DNA of 64,000 nt from Morinoia aosen (lineage: Eukaryota > Arthropoda > Malacostraca > Amphipoda > Talitridae), in contig CM059578.1 in the NCBI GenBank assembly GCA_030386875.1, forward strand, positions 20,073,009-20,137,008. The letters are read 5' to 3'. Positions 1 to 12,986 of the stretch are shown here, one piece after another. The position numbers were made by a program, and so were the translations under genes. The notes beneath the pieces are model-generated. The model searched no databases and had not been told where the DNA came from. It saw only the letters and a list, made by a program, of their open reading frames with translations. The first letter of the stretch is position 1; every line of letters begins with the position of its first letter.

Positions 1-1158
1 CTGGACTCAAACGTCTGATCTTTATGATTCACTTATTGCCCATTCAATGAGGAGAGATGGTTTCAAACAAATATTGCACTGTCTGCATTTCAGGGACAAT
101 ATGAACAGTGATGAGGATAGGTTTTACAAAGTATGACCAATATTTGAACATTTAAAAAAAACTTCTAAATCAGCAAGGCACAGGAATTTCTAAGTGTTGA
201 TAAAATAATGGTCCCTTACTATGGAAGGCACAGAGATAAGCAACTCATATGCGGAAAATCCGTATGATTTGGATTCAAGCAATGGGCTGCATTCAGCTAA
301 ATCAAATGGAACTCTGCTTCATGTTGAGCCGTAAAAATCACTGACTATGGAATCGACCCTGGCCTCAATGTTGTGATGGAAATGGTAGAGAAAACAAGTC
401 TAAGACCAGGACAAAACGTCATTTGCGACAACTTCTTGTGATCTGTTAGCCTTCTGAAAGAATTGACAAAGAAACAAATAGCATGCACTTCAACACTGCG
501 TGAACATCGTCTATACAGAGCACCATTGGAATCTAAGAAAAGCATGGATAAGAAGCCTCGAAGGCACATGTATGAAGCATTCAGTGGAGCTATTTCTGTC
601 GTGAAGTGGAAAGACAAAGTTCTAAGTGTAGGCTCTTATAAACTGCTTGCTTATCCAATGCAAAAAGTCAAACGATGGGACAGAAAGGCCCGCAAGTTCA
701 TACAAATTTCGATTCCTAACTCGACACAAATGTATAACGCGCACATGGGCGGTATCAATCGGTTCGATCAACAATGCGATGCATATCTGATAAGAATGCA
801 ATCTAAGAAATGGTGGTGGTCGTTATTTGCGTGGAGCGTAAACGCACTGATTGTGAATGCATGGATGAGATTTGAAAGAAACGATGATGAAACACCTCTA
901 TCAAACTTCACCAGACAACTTGTGATTGGAACCTTGACTACTTATGTCACTAAACTGAAGCAACCTGGCTCAACAGTTGCACCATCCAAATCCTGAATGG
1001 ATGAAATCAGGTACAATTATCAACAACATTGGACAGCGAAAGGTGAATCTAAACACGCTAGATGCAGGGAATGTGGACGCCGTTCAGCATATATTTGCAA
1101 GATGTGTAACTTGACATTCAATCTCGAGTGTATGGAGGCATTCCCTACTCTAAAATGA
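1..1158 (+). pseudogene. piggyBac-type transposase, decayed
   Basis: A cut-and-paste transposase of the piggyBac family (DDE_Tnp_1_7), no longer functional. The clearest open part is 463-996, where the family pattern MGGINRFDQ is followed by KKWWWSLFAWSVNALIVNAW. After the TAA-like break at 994-996 the same frame runs on to 1158 and encodes a short Cys-rich tail (CRECGRRSAYICKMC), matching the C-terminal zinc-binding domain of piggyBac proteins. Upstream, 1-460 still encodes pieces such as RRDGFKQILHCLHFRDN and a stretch near 210-330 resembling the catalytic core, but scattered over three frames with many stops. The 5' end lies outside the window. Terminal inverted repeats and TTAA sites were not found here. 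The family is clear; the copy is certainly dead. Confidence 0.88.
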
Positions 1159-1376
1159 GCTAGATATAGGTTCCAAGTGACATATTAGCAGTTATTGGTT
1201 TGTATTACACTACAAAGGATACTATATTTTGAAGGATGCATATTGTATTACATTACTGCCAAGCGGTAACTAAAGTTGCCAAGCCATATTTTCTATTTAA
1301 TTCACTAAAATATTTATTTGAGCTCTTTTTTGTATTTAATCAATCCCACAAAAGTGTTTTAAAGCAAAAACTGCTA

Positions 1377-1384
1377 AAAGCTAT
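1377..1384. repeat. target-site duplication of hAT-like copy A, left side
   Basis: The eight bases aaagctat lie directly before the terminal repeat of copy A. The proposed partner at 60908-60915 reads aaaactat on the minus strand, 7 of 8 identical. It sits at the far end of copy A, which now lies in inverted orientation. Confidence 0.6.
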
Positions 1385-2770
1385 CAGGGTTGCGGAGTCG
1401 GAGGAATAAATTTGCGACTCCGACTCCGACTCCACCTTTCCAGAATTTGGCGACTCCGACTCCGATTCCACCTTTTCAGAATTTGGCGACTCCGACTCCG
1501 ACTCCACTTTTCCAGAATTTGGCGACTTCAACACCGACTCCGCCTATTCACATTTTTGTGACTCCAGCTTCACATATTCATAATTTATAAGATGAATATT
1601 TTATTTCTTAACTAGTGTACACGGAACGTCAAAAATGTCGGGATTCAATACCTTTCTTCAACAAATTTTTGTTTGAGTGGAGTTTCCATGCTTTCAGCTT
1701 ATTCCGAAAGTAAGTTAATTTTCTTATAGGAGTAATAAACAATCAGAAAACAGTATTTTTGAGCCGCAAGAGAAGTAGTTGTAGCCATTCGTGTTGTATC
1801 CAAGGTGCAGAAATTCAGCATTACTGAAAGCAAGTGCGAACTTGTGTATGTATATTGTAATATCAAATACAGTAAATTGTAATACAGTATATTGTAATAT
1901 ACAATACAGCATATTGTAATATATGCAATACGCTACATTGAAATATACAATACCCCGCCGAACTCGGTATTCACGATACAAACTCGAGTATATAAGGCGC
2001 TGGATCGCTTTAATTGTTTTGAAAGTGACTTATTATAGAGCACTTGCACAACGAAAATAAGTGTATTAATTGACCTTGAACTGAAACCAAGACCGCCAGT
2101 GCTGATTTCTTCCTATCAATTATTCTTAACAGCGTGACCCAAAACGTATAAATAAACACACGACAGTCATTCTTAGTAGTAAACGGTTGCAGGAGTTGAA
2201 ACCTGTGCATATGTTCATTATATTCTTTATTAGCGAACGACTTTTAAATTGACTACAGAATGTTAATAATCAAGATACTAGTGTACATGATTGGTCAAAA
2301 ATGACGAAATTCAATGGTATCGTTTTAAAAAAATCTCAAGATAAAAATGGCAAACAAATACATCCATCCAAATAGTACCCGTGATTAAAATACAGTATTC
2401 TCGTATTTGTGCACTGGTAAAACTCGGATCACAGATACGGTCATTAAGCATTTTTAAGAACGTCACAGACGCACACACAACCAAGCAAGCAACAACTGTG
2501 CATTATAATTTAAATTATTGTTCGCAAGAAGTTTTCAAAAAATTTGCCGTACCTTTTCAGCATATAAATGCCTTTTAAATTTAAATGCGATAAGTCACAT
2601 TTTCTTGACAGTAGATTCGGTTTTCATGCAATGTTTTTTACTTATAAACATAAGTGAGCAGATGCCAGGTTTTTCATAATATTTCAATGGTATATATGAT
2701 ACTGTACGAGCGAGCAGATGCCCATTGTAATGACATAGGGGAAATTACGCACGAGAACGTATACTTATTT

Positions 2771-3083
2771 GCTCGTCGTAGCCGTGAGACTAGCGAACTT
2801 GCCTCAGTCCAGGCAGACCCTGGTTCGAGTCCCGGCGCTGGTGGCGATTTTCTCTGTTGGGTATAGGGGAAAAATTCCAAGCACAATGCCCTCACTCTAC
2901 CCAGGTGTCTGAAACGAGTACCGGTCTAGACCGGGGGAAAGCGTAATGGCGTCCTGGCGTTAGTTATAAGGCATTTGAAAATCCAATGTATAAGGTGATA
3001 TGTATCATGCTTGAAATTGGAAATAAAGCATCCGTAGATGCCTTCATTATTATTATTAATATTATTATTTTTATTATTATTTA
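2771..3083 (+). mobile_element. tRNA-derived SINE, copy 1
   Basis: A short retroposon of about 310 bp. The 5' part resembles a tRNA gene: an A-box-like tagccgtgagac and a perfect B box GGTTCGAGTCC at about 2821. A tRNA-unrelated body follows, ending in a run of ATT repeats. A second copy lies at 48873-49160. The corresponding place in copy B (about 12917-12925) lacks it, which gives the empty site. Transcription would be by RNA polymerase III, with a LINE supplying the enzymes. The tail type (ATT repeats rather than poly-A) suggests a partner LINE with microsatellite-like 3' ends. Confidence 0.85.
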
Positions 3084-3110
3084 TAAATTGACGGACACCT
3101 GGCTTTTTGT

Positions 3111-3892
3111 TACACCCGGTCTCCCATAAAAATGTCCTCGATTTTTAATTAATGATACCTCCGCTTTAAACTAACATATTTGAATTGCCTTTTTTCACAA
3201 TGTAGTAAATTTTGTTTCCTTTTCGAATAATTTAAAGTTTTGAAAATCGGTTCAATAATCACTTTTTCAATGATCAATTTACTGAAAGGGATAGAAAAAC
3301 TAAATTTTCAAATGAAAATTTTTTAAAACAATATTGATATTCTTTCTTATTTCGTACTTTCCATATAAATGAACAAACAAAAATTTTAAAGAGTAACAAA
3401 TCATTACCTTGAATAACTTTAAAATAAATAAAGTAATTTAGGATCCTTCGACATACCCTCCATTTCTCTCAAGGGAAGTATTATTTCTAGTCACCATTGA
3501 ACGAAGAGTTTTACCCATTATTCCACGGTTTCCTATCAGTTCTTGAAACAATATTATTGAGAAAACTTGAAACTTGAAGTCTCTCAGCGGGTTTAAATAC
3601 TTGGTGGTATGTAGGAAACATCGTTATGAAATTATTCTTAAAAGTAGGTATTGAGAAATGAAAAAGAACACCAGTGTTCTTTTTAAAATTTTTCCTTTGA
3701 ACAATTTTCTACCCCTTCCAGTAAATCGATCATCTTAAAGCGGTTATTCAACTGATTTTCAAAAACTTAAATTATTTGAAAAGGAAACAAAATTGAATAC
3801 ATTGTTGATAACAGACAATTAAAATATATTAATTCAAAGCGGAGATATAATCAATTAAAAAGTCAAGAACATTTTTGTGGGACACTCGGTAT
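3111..3892. mobile_element. foldback MITE with TA ends, inside copy A
   Basis: The ends are inverted copies of each other: CACCCGGTCTCCCATAAAAA at the left and, on the minus strand, ACCGAGTGTCCCACAAAAAT at the right, with TA at each border. The inverted similarity runs a few hundred bases inward. TA borders and such ends fit a Tc1/mariner-derived MITE. No coding sequence is seen. The same element is at 12115-12893 in copy B, so it entered the family before A and B separated. Confidence 0.65.
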
Positions 3893-4630
3893 AGTGTTGA
3901 TTGTTCTTATACAATAAAAGGTCAAGTGTCTCCTTTAAACAAATAAATAAATAGGTTTAGCTATTTCGTGAACGTAATCTCTCCTATGTTATTACAATGG
4001 AGTTTTAGGATTTAAAACTCAAGGGCGACTGTTCGAACATTTATTTCAAATACAGAAGAACTTCAAGGGAACAACAGGAAGTCGTTTCCCGAGATACGCA
4101 AAAAGAGAAACCGGGCCCAAGTTTGGCGTATCTTGAGGATTAAAACAGTACGCACCGCAGCGCCCTCTGTAGTATTTTTATTATTAAATTCCTTTAAAAT
4201 GGAGACCGAAGATCTTCTTTAACGTAAGGTTAGTTTTTAACACAAAACTCGCTAAAAATGGAAGACAACCAATGGACGCGGCCGGTCATCAGCACGGTAC
4301 TCCGGTAGGAAATTTTAGAAGCCTTCTGAGTAGATAGACAGAGTTTTAAGATGTCTGGTCGCCGAGTAGCTGAATATCGTATCTTAGTGCAAGATTGCAT
4401 ATAGCACTAAGATTTTAGCAATTAATTGACAATTAATTACATTGAATAATAAGTGCCTATTCAAGAGGCTGCAAGAGCCGGGTCGAGGAATTCAAGTCGC
4501 AGAAAGAGACTGCTTTTTATGCAAGAAAAATAAGTTAGAGTTACTAGACCCACTTTTATTGAAAGTACGACATGCTGCCCAAGCAGAGCAAGCTCAAAGA
4601 TGATTTAATGAGTGAAAGCCAAAGCGTCCC

Positions 4631-6219
4631 TGTAGCAGTCGCTACAAAAATATCTCATATCATTAAAATTTTCATTAACATTTAAATAACATAATTATTG
4701 GCATTAACTATCTTACTTTAAATTATTATTAATAATTTTCTACTTATAATTATTAATCTGAAATGTTTTTGTGCAAATCACAAAAAGAAAATAATATCGA
4801 CAGTCGTTCGAGTTTAAGCTTGGCATTCTGGCAACATCTCAACGCACGCCATTTCCCTTAGCGTCATTTCGCATTGTGATCTGGTGTGGTGCTGAGCTCG
4901 TCGCGTAATTGGAAATAAAGTGTTTTAATTCAGTTAGATCTTACATAAAAGTATTACGTGTTTCATAGTAGCTCCTAAGGTATTTACCAGGGCTGCTAGT
5001 ATATCAAGGTGCTCAGTAAAAGTTTTCTTAGATATATTTTCGTACGTGTTTGTTAGAAATTCTGAGCTGTTCTGGTTTATGGCAGTCATGATGTGTGTGT
5101 TCTACGTTTCCATTTATGTTCAGCACCCTGGCAGTGTTTTCAGTATTCCATTTTATAATTCAGCGTAATTGTACAGTGTTCAATATTTACATGTATAGTC
5201 AGCACAGTGTACGGTATGGCCGCCTGGGAGGTTTCGTGAAATAGTTGAGACTCTTTGTGCCAGAAACATTGGTTGTAGCGTCACATGGACGTATATTAAA
5301 TTTACCAGGATTCATATTGTTGATCGTTGGCTAAAAATTATTACGCATGATCGCGTACAGAAGTCGCATGTAGTTTTTACTAATGTCCAACAATTTACGA
5401 TAATTGACACAATTAATTTCTTGTTCGTGTCCGGCTTATATCGAAATCGAGAGCAAAGTAGAAGGACATATTGCTAGCATGTTTAATCTGTCCTGATTCT
5501 TCATTGAGCTTAAAGAGAAATAAAGTGCGATGAAAATCATTTGGAAAAAACTCAGGGTTTCTCCGTGATGGGAATTTAGAGCTGCTAGGAACAGCTGTTT
5601 GTGGGTTTCTTGGTGTGTCCTTCCGGAATATTTGTCATTCAGCGCCTCGAATATTTCCAGATTCTCCGACGTCACCGACACCACAAACATCCACCCCTGG
5701 GCCTTTAGCCTTGCATATTTTCTGATTACGGGCCTAATTTTTACTGCCTCCAATCACGGACACCAGTTAATATTTGCCCAAATTCAGAGAGCCCTTGATC
5801 TTTAATTACTAACCAATTAAGATCTATTATCGTCATCAATCTCGACACAAAATTGACATCACTCACCTGCTCAAATCCAGCAAGGCTTTAGCCTACACCT
5901 AAATCGCACCGATTCTTCGTGCCTGTTTTAAATTGCCCCCTCATAAAACTGAATACCTTAAAACACCAAAATACACCTTCGAACTCGTCAACTGATGGAG
6001 CCGTTTGCCTTCACGGGCTGCGAAGTATCTTCAGCCAAGATCACCGGAAACAAGTCTCGACGATCCTCCGGGTGCCTTCAAATAAACCATACACAAAGCT
6101 GAGTTTTTCCCTATTGTGTTTTCATTGTCCTCTGTCACGAATTTGAAAACCTTCTCGATATCTTTGTGTTTGAAAATTGGTATCAAAGCTAAAAGTCTAA
6201 CCAACCATCAAACATAAAA
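4631..6219. mobile_element. unclassified 1.6-kb insertion present only in copy A
   Basis: Copy B is continuous at the matching place (about 11385-11390), so this block is an insertion. It starts TGTAGCAGTCGCTAC and ends ...CAAACATAAAA, with tccc on both sides (4627-4630 and 6220-6223), a likely 4-bp target duplication. The TG start suggests an LTR, but the end is not the usual CA. The motif TGGTATCAAAGC near 6178 resembles a primer site for initiator tRNA. No terminal inverted repeat and no recognisable protein were found; the longest open frame (5436-5753, minus strand) resembles nothing I know. It could be a truncated LTR element or a host-derived fragment. Confidence 0.5.
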
Positions 6220-6764
6220 TCCCGAGTAATGTTAATTACAGCGATTTAAGGTTAATGCAGGTCTGATAGAAGCTCAAACATGCTTAATTATAGAAAGGTA
6301 AATTTAAACATAAAAAAACGGAAAGAAAATATGCAGCTGCAAAACAAAAAACAAAGAACAGAAAGAACTAATTTAAACAGTTTCCAATTCTTGTCTGTGA
6401 ACTAAGAGAGAATTCTTGTCTGTGAACTCAAGAAAACTTTTTCTTCCACAAAGCTGCTATCAGAAATATGGTTCTTCCACAAAGCCGCCATCAGAAATAT
6501 GTAAGATTTTCAACAGGAAATTTCATTGAATAAATAAAAGTGGCCGTCCGTCTTTGTTGGTTGGTCTGTCTCCCTTTCACGCTCTTAAAGATGCTTAATG
6601 ACTGTTTCTGTGATGAGAATTTCACCAGCACACAAGTACTAGAATATTTTAATCGCGAGTACTATTAGGATGGATATATTTATTTATGATCCACATCTGG
6701 AAAATTTGTATAAAGAAAATATTGAATCCCGTCATTTACGACGGGTCGTGCACGCAATTATGTA

Positions 6765-7389
6765 TACTGAGTGTTTCAGAACACGAAGTAAAAAATTGCA
6801 CACCAAGTAGAAAATGGCCAAATAAACACATTTTGTTTTATGAAATTTTCCCCAAAAAATCGGGGTTGTGAGGTATTAGCTGTTTATTGTTTTAAAGGAT
6901 GAAATTGAATGGCACAATTACGCGCAAAATTTATTTTGAATCTACTTTACAAAAATTGTTCAAATGTGTTCCACCTACATCAATGCACTTTTCGAATGTT
7001 AGCTTTATATAACGACTGCCGGATATTAGGAAACACGTCTGGCATTAGGGTATATCACCTGCAGCCACTGTAATTCTGGCCACAAGATCTTCCTCAGACT
7101 CAATGGGTGTAGCATCAACAACGCTCTTCACGTGTCCCCAAAAATTGATATCGAATGGAGTCATGTCAGGAGATCTAGGAGGTCATGCAACTAGAACATT
7201 TCGCCCAATCAACGTTAATTCAAAATAAATATTGCGGGTAATTTGAATATTAAATTTCAACCATTAAAACAATAAACGGCTAATATCTCAATGTCTCTTT
7301 CTTCGGAAAATTTCATAGAGGAAAAGCTTTTATTTGGACATCTACTCGGTGTGCAATGTTTTGCCTCTTATTCTGAAATGCCCTTTATA
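6765..7389 (-). mobile_element. mariner/Tc1-like remnant inside copy A
   Basis: A 0.6-kb element bounded by inverted ends (TATACTGAGTGTTTCAGAAC and its counterpart near 7370-7389). The minus strand between about 7240 and 6960 encodes the last third of a mariner-type transposase, including the block SPDMTPFDINFWGHVK that carries the third catalytic Asp, then a stretch resembling EEDLVARI. Stops break it, and the N-terminal and first two catalytic Asp regions are missing. The matching element in copy B is at 10251-10885. Confidence 0.78.
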
Positions 7390-8462
7390 TTACTGACAAG
7401 TGTCTTCTGAGTTGGTAAAGTAGGCACTGCTTACACTGAGGTGTAAGTATGCGCAACAGTTTTTTTTTATTACTAAGTATGCGCTAATTCAGTGAAATTA
7501 TTATAGTTAATTCAACGACTATGCTTCAAATCCCCAAAATTTTGATATACATGTAGATAAGGTAGGCCAGATTTGCACTCTGCCTTTTCTTCTTTATATC
7601 TACACTATGCAGGGTAACAATGCAGAAAAGGTGTCATATTATTGCTCAACACTATGTTAAATTTCGGCTATAATAAGCAAAAGTTGTTCTGGTTTCGTCG
7701 CAGGGGCCTGACGTTTTCGGAACGTTTTGTTTACGAATAAAAGTCACTTCTAGCTTCTTTGCGTGTAATATGATACTATTTCTTATTTTCGTCTTTTACT
7801 TTGTATATGATACTTTCTTATTTTAATAAAAGCTCATGTTCTTCTCATTTCGTGTTTTTTTTGGAACAATTTGAAACGTTTCCAGCAAGAAAATTTGTAC
7901 TATCGCATAAATGCAACAACCATTGCAGCTGAGTTAGTGCATTGTTTTCAGTTACAATATGTGTGTGACAATAATTGAAGTTTTTGCTAGTGTGTGTTAT
8001 TATTTCCACTGCAGCTCGTTTACATTGTATTTTAATTATTTTCAAGTGTCTCAATGCCGATATTGATTACCTGACAACTTTTTCAAATCTTCCTTGAGAA
8101 GAATTAATTAAATATATCATGCTAAAGAACGGATACTATTGCATTTTTTAAAGTGTATAAACATAATTATATAATTCTTCATTTCATCGTTTGCTTACTT
8201 AGAAACTGGGGAGTGATACGAAGATTAAAATTAAACATGATAATGATATAGTGAAATACAATATAACTCTGAAAGAACCAAACAACATTCAAGGAATAAC
8301 TTTAGAAATGAGCAAAAATTTTTATTATGAATTCATGTTAACTTGGCCTAAAGACAAGGAATCCATTTTCATTTTGATAACATAATTTGAACACTAGAAG
8401 TCTTGGTGTGCCAGATCATAGCCTAGCTTCAGGTTTTAGCAAAGACTACTCATTGGCATTGA

Positions 8463-8470
8463 ATCATAAC
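8463..8470. repeat. target-site duplication of copy B, left side
   Basis: The eight bases atcataac directly precede the CAGGGTTGCGG terminus at 8471. The identical octamer follows the other terminus at 21973-21980. Confidence 0.85.
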
Positions 8471-10250
8471 CAGGGTTGCGGAGTCGGAGTCGGGAGTCGG
8501 AGTCGCCGGAGTCGGATGTTTTAGGGTGGAGTCGGAGTCGGAGTCGCTTCTCTGAAGTGTGGTGGAGTCGGAGTCGGAGTCGTTTCTCCGAATGTGGTGG
8601 AGTCGGAGTCGGAGTCGTTCATTCGGATGTGGGAGAGTCGTGGTTGGAGTCGCTATTTTTTGGTGTCTTCGATTCTAATTTTTGCTAAAAATTATTTATA
8701 ATTCTTTAAAACTAGAAGTAAACCAAAACAGAGTTAGAATGCTTTGCTGAAAAATCTATAAAATACGCAATGTTTTCGTTGATTGTTTTGTTCTAAGTTT
8801 GAAACCGCGTATTTATTCCTATCACCTAATACCGTCATGTTATCTAGTCATTGAGGGTTTGCACAGATATATATGAGAAACCTACGAGTGCGAAATATAA
8901 TTTTTGTACCCAGCATTAATGTATATTTTGTAGTTAAAAGCAGGAATTAGTAATTGAAATCATCGCAAATTCATTCTGTATATTTCTGTTTTGTTCATTT
9001 TTCCTTCAATTAATACATAGGAACTGGAAAATAGTAGTAAATGTGTTGCAAGTTACTTGCAGAACATTTCAGCTGATGCAATACATTGTACTCACATAAA
9101 GAGTGGTAACTCTGTATGCTCAAAATGATGCATTGATTGATAATGATCATAAACATTTCTAGTCTTTTGGTTATGATTCATTGCCAATGAGTAGTCTTTG
9201 CCGAAACCTGAAGCTATGGTCTAGTGCACAAAGACTTCTAGTTTTCAAGTCATGTTATCAAAATTGATATGGCTTCCGTGTTTTTAAGTCAAGTTAACAT
9301 GTATTAATAATAAAAATTTCTTATCATTTCTCAAGTTATTCCTTGAATGTAATTTGGTTCTTTCAGAGTTATATTGTTTTTCACTATATCATCATCATGT
9401 TTAATTTTTATCTTCGTATCACTCCCCAGTTTCTAAGCTAGTATACGCTGAAATGCAGAATTTTATAATTATGTTGATACATTTTAAAAAACTGAAATAG
9501 TATTTGTTTTGTAGCATTATGTAATTAATTACTTCTTGTTAAGGAAGATTTGGAATGTTGTAAGGTTATCTATATCGGCATTGAGACACTTGAAAATAAA
9601 ATAAAAATACGATGTAAACGAGCTGCAATGAAAATAATTACACACACCAGCAAAAACTTCACTTACAGTCACACACACATTGTAACTGAAAACAATGCAC
9701 TATCTCAGCTGCAATGGTTTTTGCATTTATGCGGTAGTACAAATTCTCTTGCTGGAAACGTTTCAAATTGCTCTAAAAAACACGAAATAAGAAGTACCTG
9801 GGCGTTTATTAAAATAACAAAGTGTCCAATACAAATTAAATAGTTAGACGACAATAAGAGATAGTATCATAATACACGCAAAGAAGCTAGAAGTGACTTT
9901 TATTCGTAAAAAAAAATTTCCGAAAACGTCAGGCCCCTGCAATGAAAGCAGAACAACTTTTGCTTATTATAGCCGAAATGTAACATAGTGTTGAGCAATA
10001 ATATGACACCTTTTCTGCATTGTTACCCTGCATAGTGTAGATACAAAGAAGAAAAGGCAGTGTGCAAATCTTACCTACCTTATCTACACGTATATCATAA
10101 TTTTGGGGATTTGAAGCATAGTCATTGAATTAACTACTATAGTTTCACTGAATTAGTGCATACTTAGTAATAAAAAACTGTTGATGCACATCTATGCTTC
10201 TAAGTGTAGACAATGCCTACATTACCTACTCAGAAAACACTTGTCAGTAA

Positions 10251-10885
10251 TATACAGGGTGTTTCAGATTCAGAATAAGAGGCAAAAAATTGCACACCAA
10301 GTAGAAGATATCCAAATAAAAACTTTTTCTTCTATAAAATTTTCCGAAGTAAGAGACATTGAGATATTAGCAGTTTATTGTTTTAAAGGGTGAAATTTAA
10401 TGAATAAACTACTCGCAATATTTATTTTGAATTTACGTTGATCGGGCGAAATGTGCTAGTTGCAAGACCTCCTAGATCTCCTGACATGACTCCACTCGAT
10501 TTCAATTTTTGGGGACACGTGAAGGGCCTTGTTTATGCTACACCCATTGAGTCTGAGGAAGATCTTGTGGCCAGAATTGCAGTGGCTGCAGGTGAGATAC
10601 CTTAATGCCAGACGTGTTTCCTAATATTCGGCAGCCGTTAAGGCTAACATTCGAAAAGTGCATAGATGTAGGTGGAACACATTTTGAACAATTTTTTTAA
10701 AGTTAATTCAGAATCAATACCGCGAGTAATTGTGCCATTAAATTTAAACCTTAAAAACAATAAACACCTAATGCCTCCCAACCCCGATTTTTTGGGGGAA
10801 AATTTCATAGGACAAAAAGTGTTTATTTTGCCATTTTCTACTTGATGTGCAATTTTGTACCTCGTTTTCTGAAACACTCAGTATA
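10251..10885 (+). mobile_element. mariner/Tc1-like remnant inside copy B
   Basis: The counterpart of 6765-7389. It starts TATACAGGGTGTTTCAGATT and ends with the inverted form near 10868-10885. Bases 10441-10605 encode a clean stretch of transposase C-terminus containing RSPDMTPLDFNFWGHVKGL (third catalytic Asp in TPLD) and PIESEEDLVARIAVAAGE, then a TAA. The N-terminal two thirds are absent. It is a non-autonomous derivative or a deletion product. Confidence 0.8.
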
Positions 10886-12114
10886 CCTAATTGTGTACAA
10901 GACTCGTCAAATGACGGGATTCGATATTGTCTGTATAGAAATCTTCCAGATGTGGACCATAAAGAAATATTTTCATCCTAATAGCACCCGCGATTAAAAT
11001 ATTCTAATACTTGTGCACTGGTGAAACTCGCATCACAGATACAGTAGTTAAGTATCTCTAAGAGCGTGAAAGGGAGACAGATCAACCAACAAAGACGAAC
11101 AGCCAATTTTGTTTGTTCAATGAAATTTCCTGTTGAATATTTTCCGTATTTCTGATGGCGGCTTTGTGGAAGAAAAAGTTTTCTTCAGTTGGCCTCTCTT
11201 AGTTCACAGACAAGAATTTGAAACTGATGAAATTAGATCTTTTTGTTCGTTGTTTTTTGTTTTGCAGCTGCATATTTTTTCCGGTTTTTGTGTTTAAATT
11301 TAAATTTACATAAATAAGCATGTGCGCTTCTAGCAGACTGCACTAACCTTAAATAGCTTTAATTAACATTACTTGTGACGCTTTGGCGTTCACTCATTAA
11401 ATTTTCTTTGAGCTTGCTCTGCTTGGGCAGCATGTCGTCCTTTTAATAAAAGTGGGTCTGGTACCTCTAACTTATTTCTATTGCGTAAAAAGCAGTCTCT
11501 TTCTGCGACTTGAACTCCTCGACCCGGCTTCGGCAGCCTCTTGAATAGGCACTTACTATTCAAGGTAATTAATTGTCAATTAATTGTTAACATCTTAGTG
11601 CTATATGTAATCTTACAATAAGATACGATATTCACCTAGTCGGCGACCGGACATCTTAAAACTCTGTATCTCTCTACTCAGAACGCCTCTAAAATTTCCT
11701 ACCGGAGTACCGTGCTGATGACCGGCCGCGTCCATTGGGTGTCTTCTGTTTTTAGCGAGTGTCGTTTTAAAAACTAACCTTACGTTAAAGAAGATTTTCG
11801 GTCTTCATTTTAAAGAAATTCAATAATGAAAATTTCACAGAGGACGCTCCTGTGCGTACTGTTGGAATCCTCAAGATCCGCCTAACTTGGGTACGGTTTC
11901 TCTTTTTGCGCATCTCGGGAAACGACTTGCTGTTGTTCCCTTGAAGTTCTTCTGTATTTGAAATAAATGTTCGACCAATTGCTCATAAGTTTTAAATCCT
12001 AAAACTTCATTGTACTAACATAGGAGAGATTACGCTCACGAAATAGCTAAACCTATTTACCAATTTGTTCAAAGGAGACGCTTGACCATTTATTGTATAA
12101 GAACAATCAATACT

Positions 12115-12893
12115 ATACTGCGTGTCCCACAAAAATGTCCCGGACTTTTTAATTGATAATATCTCCGCTTAAATTAACATATTTTAATTGTCTTTTATTT
12201 ACAATTTATTCAATTTTGTTTTGTTTTGAAATAATATAAGTTTTTGAAAATCAGTTGAATAAACTTCAAGATGATCGATTTACTGAAAAGGGTAGAAAAA
12301 TTGTTCAAAGGGAAAGTTTAAAAAACAACACTGGTGTTCTTCTTCATTCCTCAATACCTACTGTTGAGAATAATTTCATAACGATGTATCGTACATACAA
12401 CTAAGTATTTAAACCCTCTGAGAGGTTTCAAGTTTCAAGTGTTCTGAATAATAGTGTTTCAAGGACTGATATAAAACGGTGGAATAATGGGTAAAACTCT
12501 TCGTTCAATGGTGACTAGAAGTAATACTTGCATTGAGAGAAATGGAGGGTATGTCGTTGGATACTAAAATTACTTTATTTATTTAAACGTTATATAAGGT
12601 AATGATTTGTTACTCCTTAAAATTTTTGTGTGTTCAGTTTTATGGAAACTACAAAATAAGGAAGAATATCAATATTGTTTTAAAAACTTTACATTTGAAC
12701 AATTAATTTTTCTACTCCTTTCAGTAAATTGGACATTATAAAGTGGTTATTCAACCGATTTTCAATAACATAAATTATTCGAAAAGGAAACAAAATTTAC
12801 TACATTGTGAACAAAGGCAATTCAAATATGTTAATTTAAAGCTGAGATATAATTAATTAAAAATCGGGGACATTTTTACAGGACACCCGATAT
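12115..12893. mobile_element. foldback MITE with TA ends, inside copy B
   Basis: The counterpart of 3111-3892. It has ends TATACTGCGTGTCCCACAAA and, inverted, TATCGGGTGTCCTGTAAAAA, with long internal inverted similarity. No coding sequence is seen. Confidence 0.65.
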
Positions 12894-12986
12894 AACCAGG
12901 TGTCCGTCAATGATAAGTATATGTTCTCGTGCGTAATTTCCCCTATCTCATTACAATGGGAATCTGCTTGCTTGGACAGTAACATA

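Larger units (their letters stand above)
1385..8470 (+). mobile_element. hAT-like non-autonomous element, copy A, first part
   Basis: This begins with CAGGGTTGCGG followed by gagtcgg/gactcc simple repeats, a hAT-like terminal inverted repeat. The family is recognised because copy B (8471-21972) is a near-full-length reverse copy with the same ends and a perfect 8-bp duplication, the size typical of hAT elements. The two copies align over this whole stretch, by eye about 90% identical, except where one has a later insertion. I see no hAT transposase in either copy, so the family looks non-autonomous, about 5.8 kb without insertions. Copy A is interrupted at 8470 by copy B and resumes at 21973. 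Short open frames in it (for example 7845-8054) match copy B but also change at many amino-acid positions, so I do not call them genes. Confidence 0.75.

Noticed and set aside
1390-1590. Open frames over gagtcgg/gactcc repeats (also 8476-8688)
   Set aside because: Simple-sequence terminal repeats of the hAT-like element; a short period leaves frames open by chance.
2821-2900. A tRNA gene
   Set aside because: The A and B boxes belong to the SINE head; the cloverleaf is incomplete and the same unit recurs at 48873 with a body and ATT tail.
5436-5753. A 105-residue protein in the unclassified insert
   Set aside because: No recognisable domain, no supporting start context, and only one copy in the window. 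I keep it as an open question, not a gene.
7845-8054. A small protein conserved between hAT-like copies (7845-8054 and 9550-9843)
   Set aside because: The similarity follows from the DNA duplication and many differences change the amino acid; there is no known domain.
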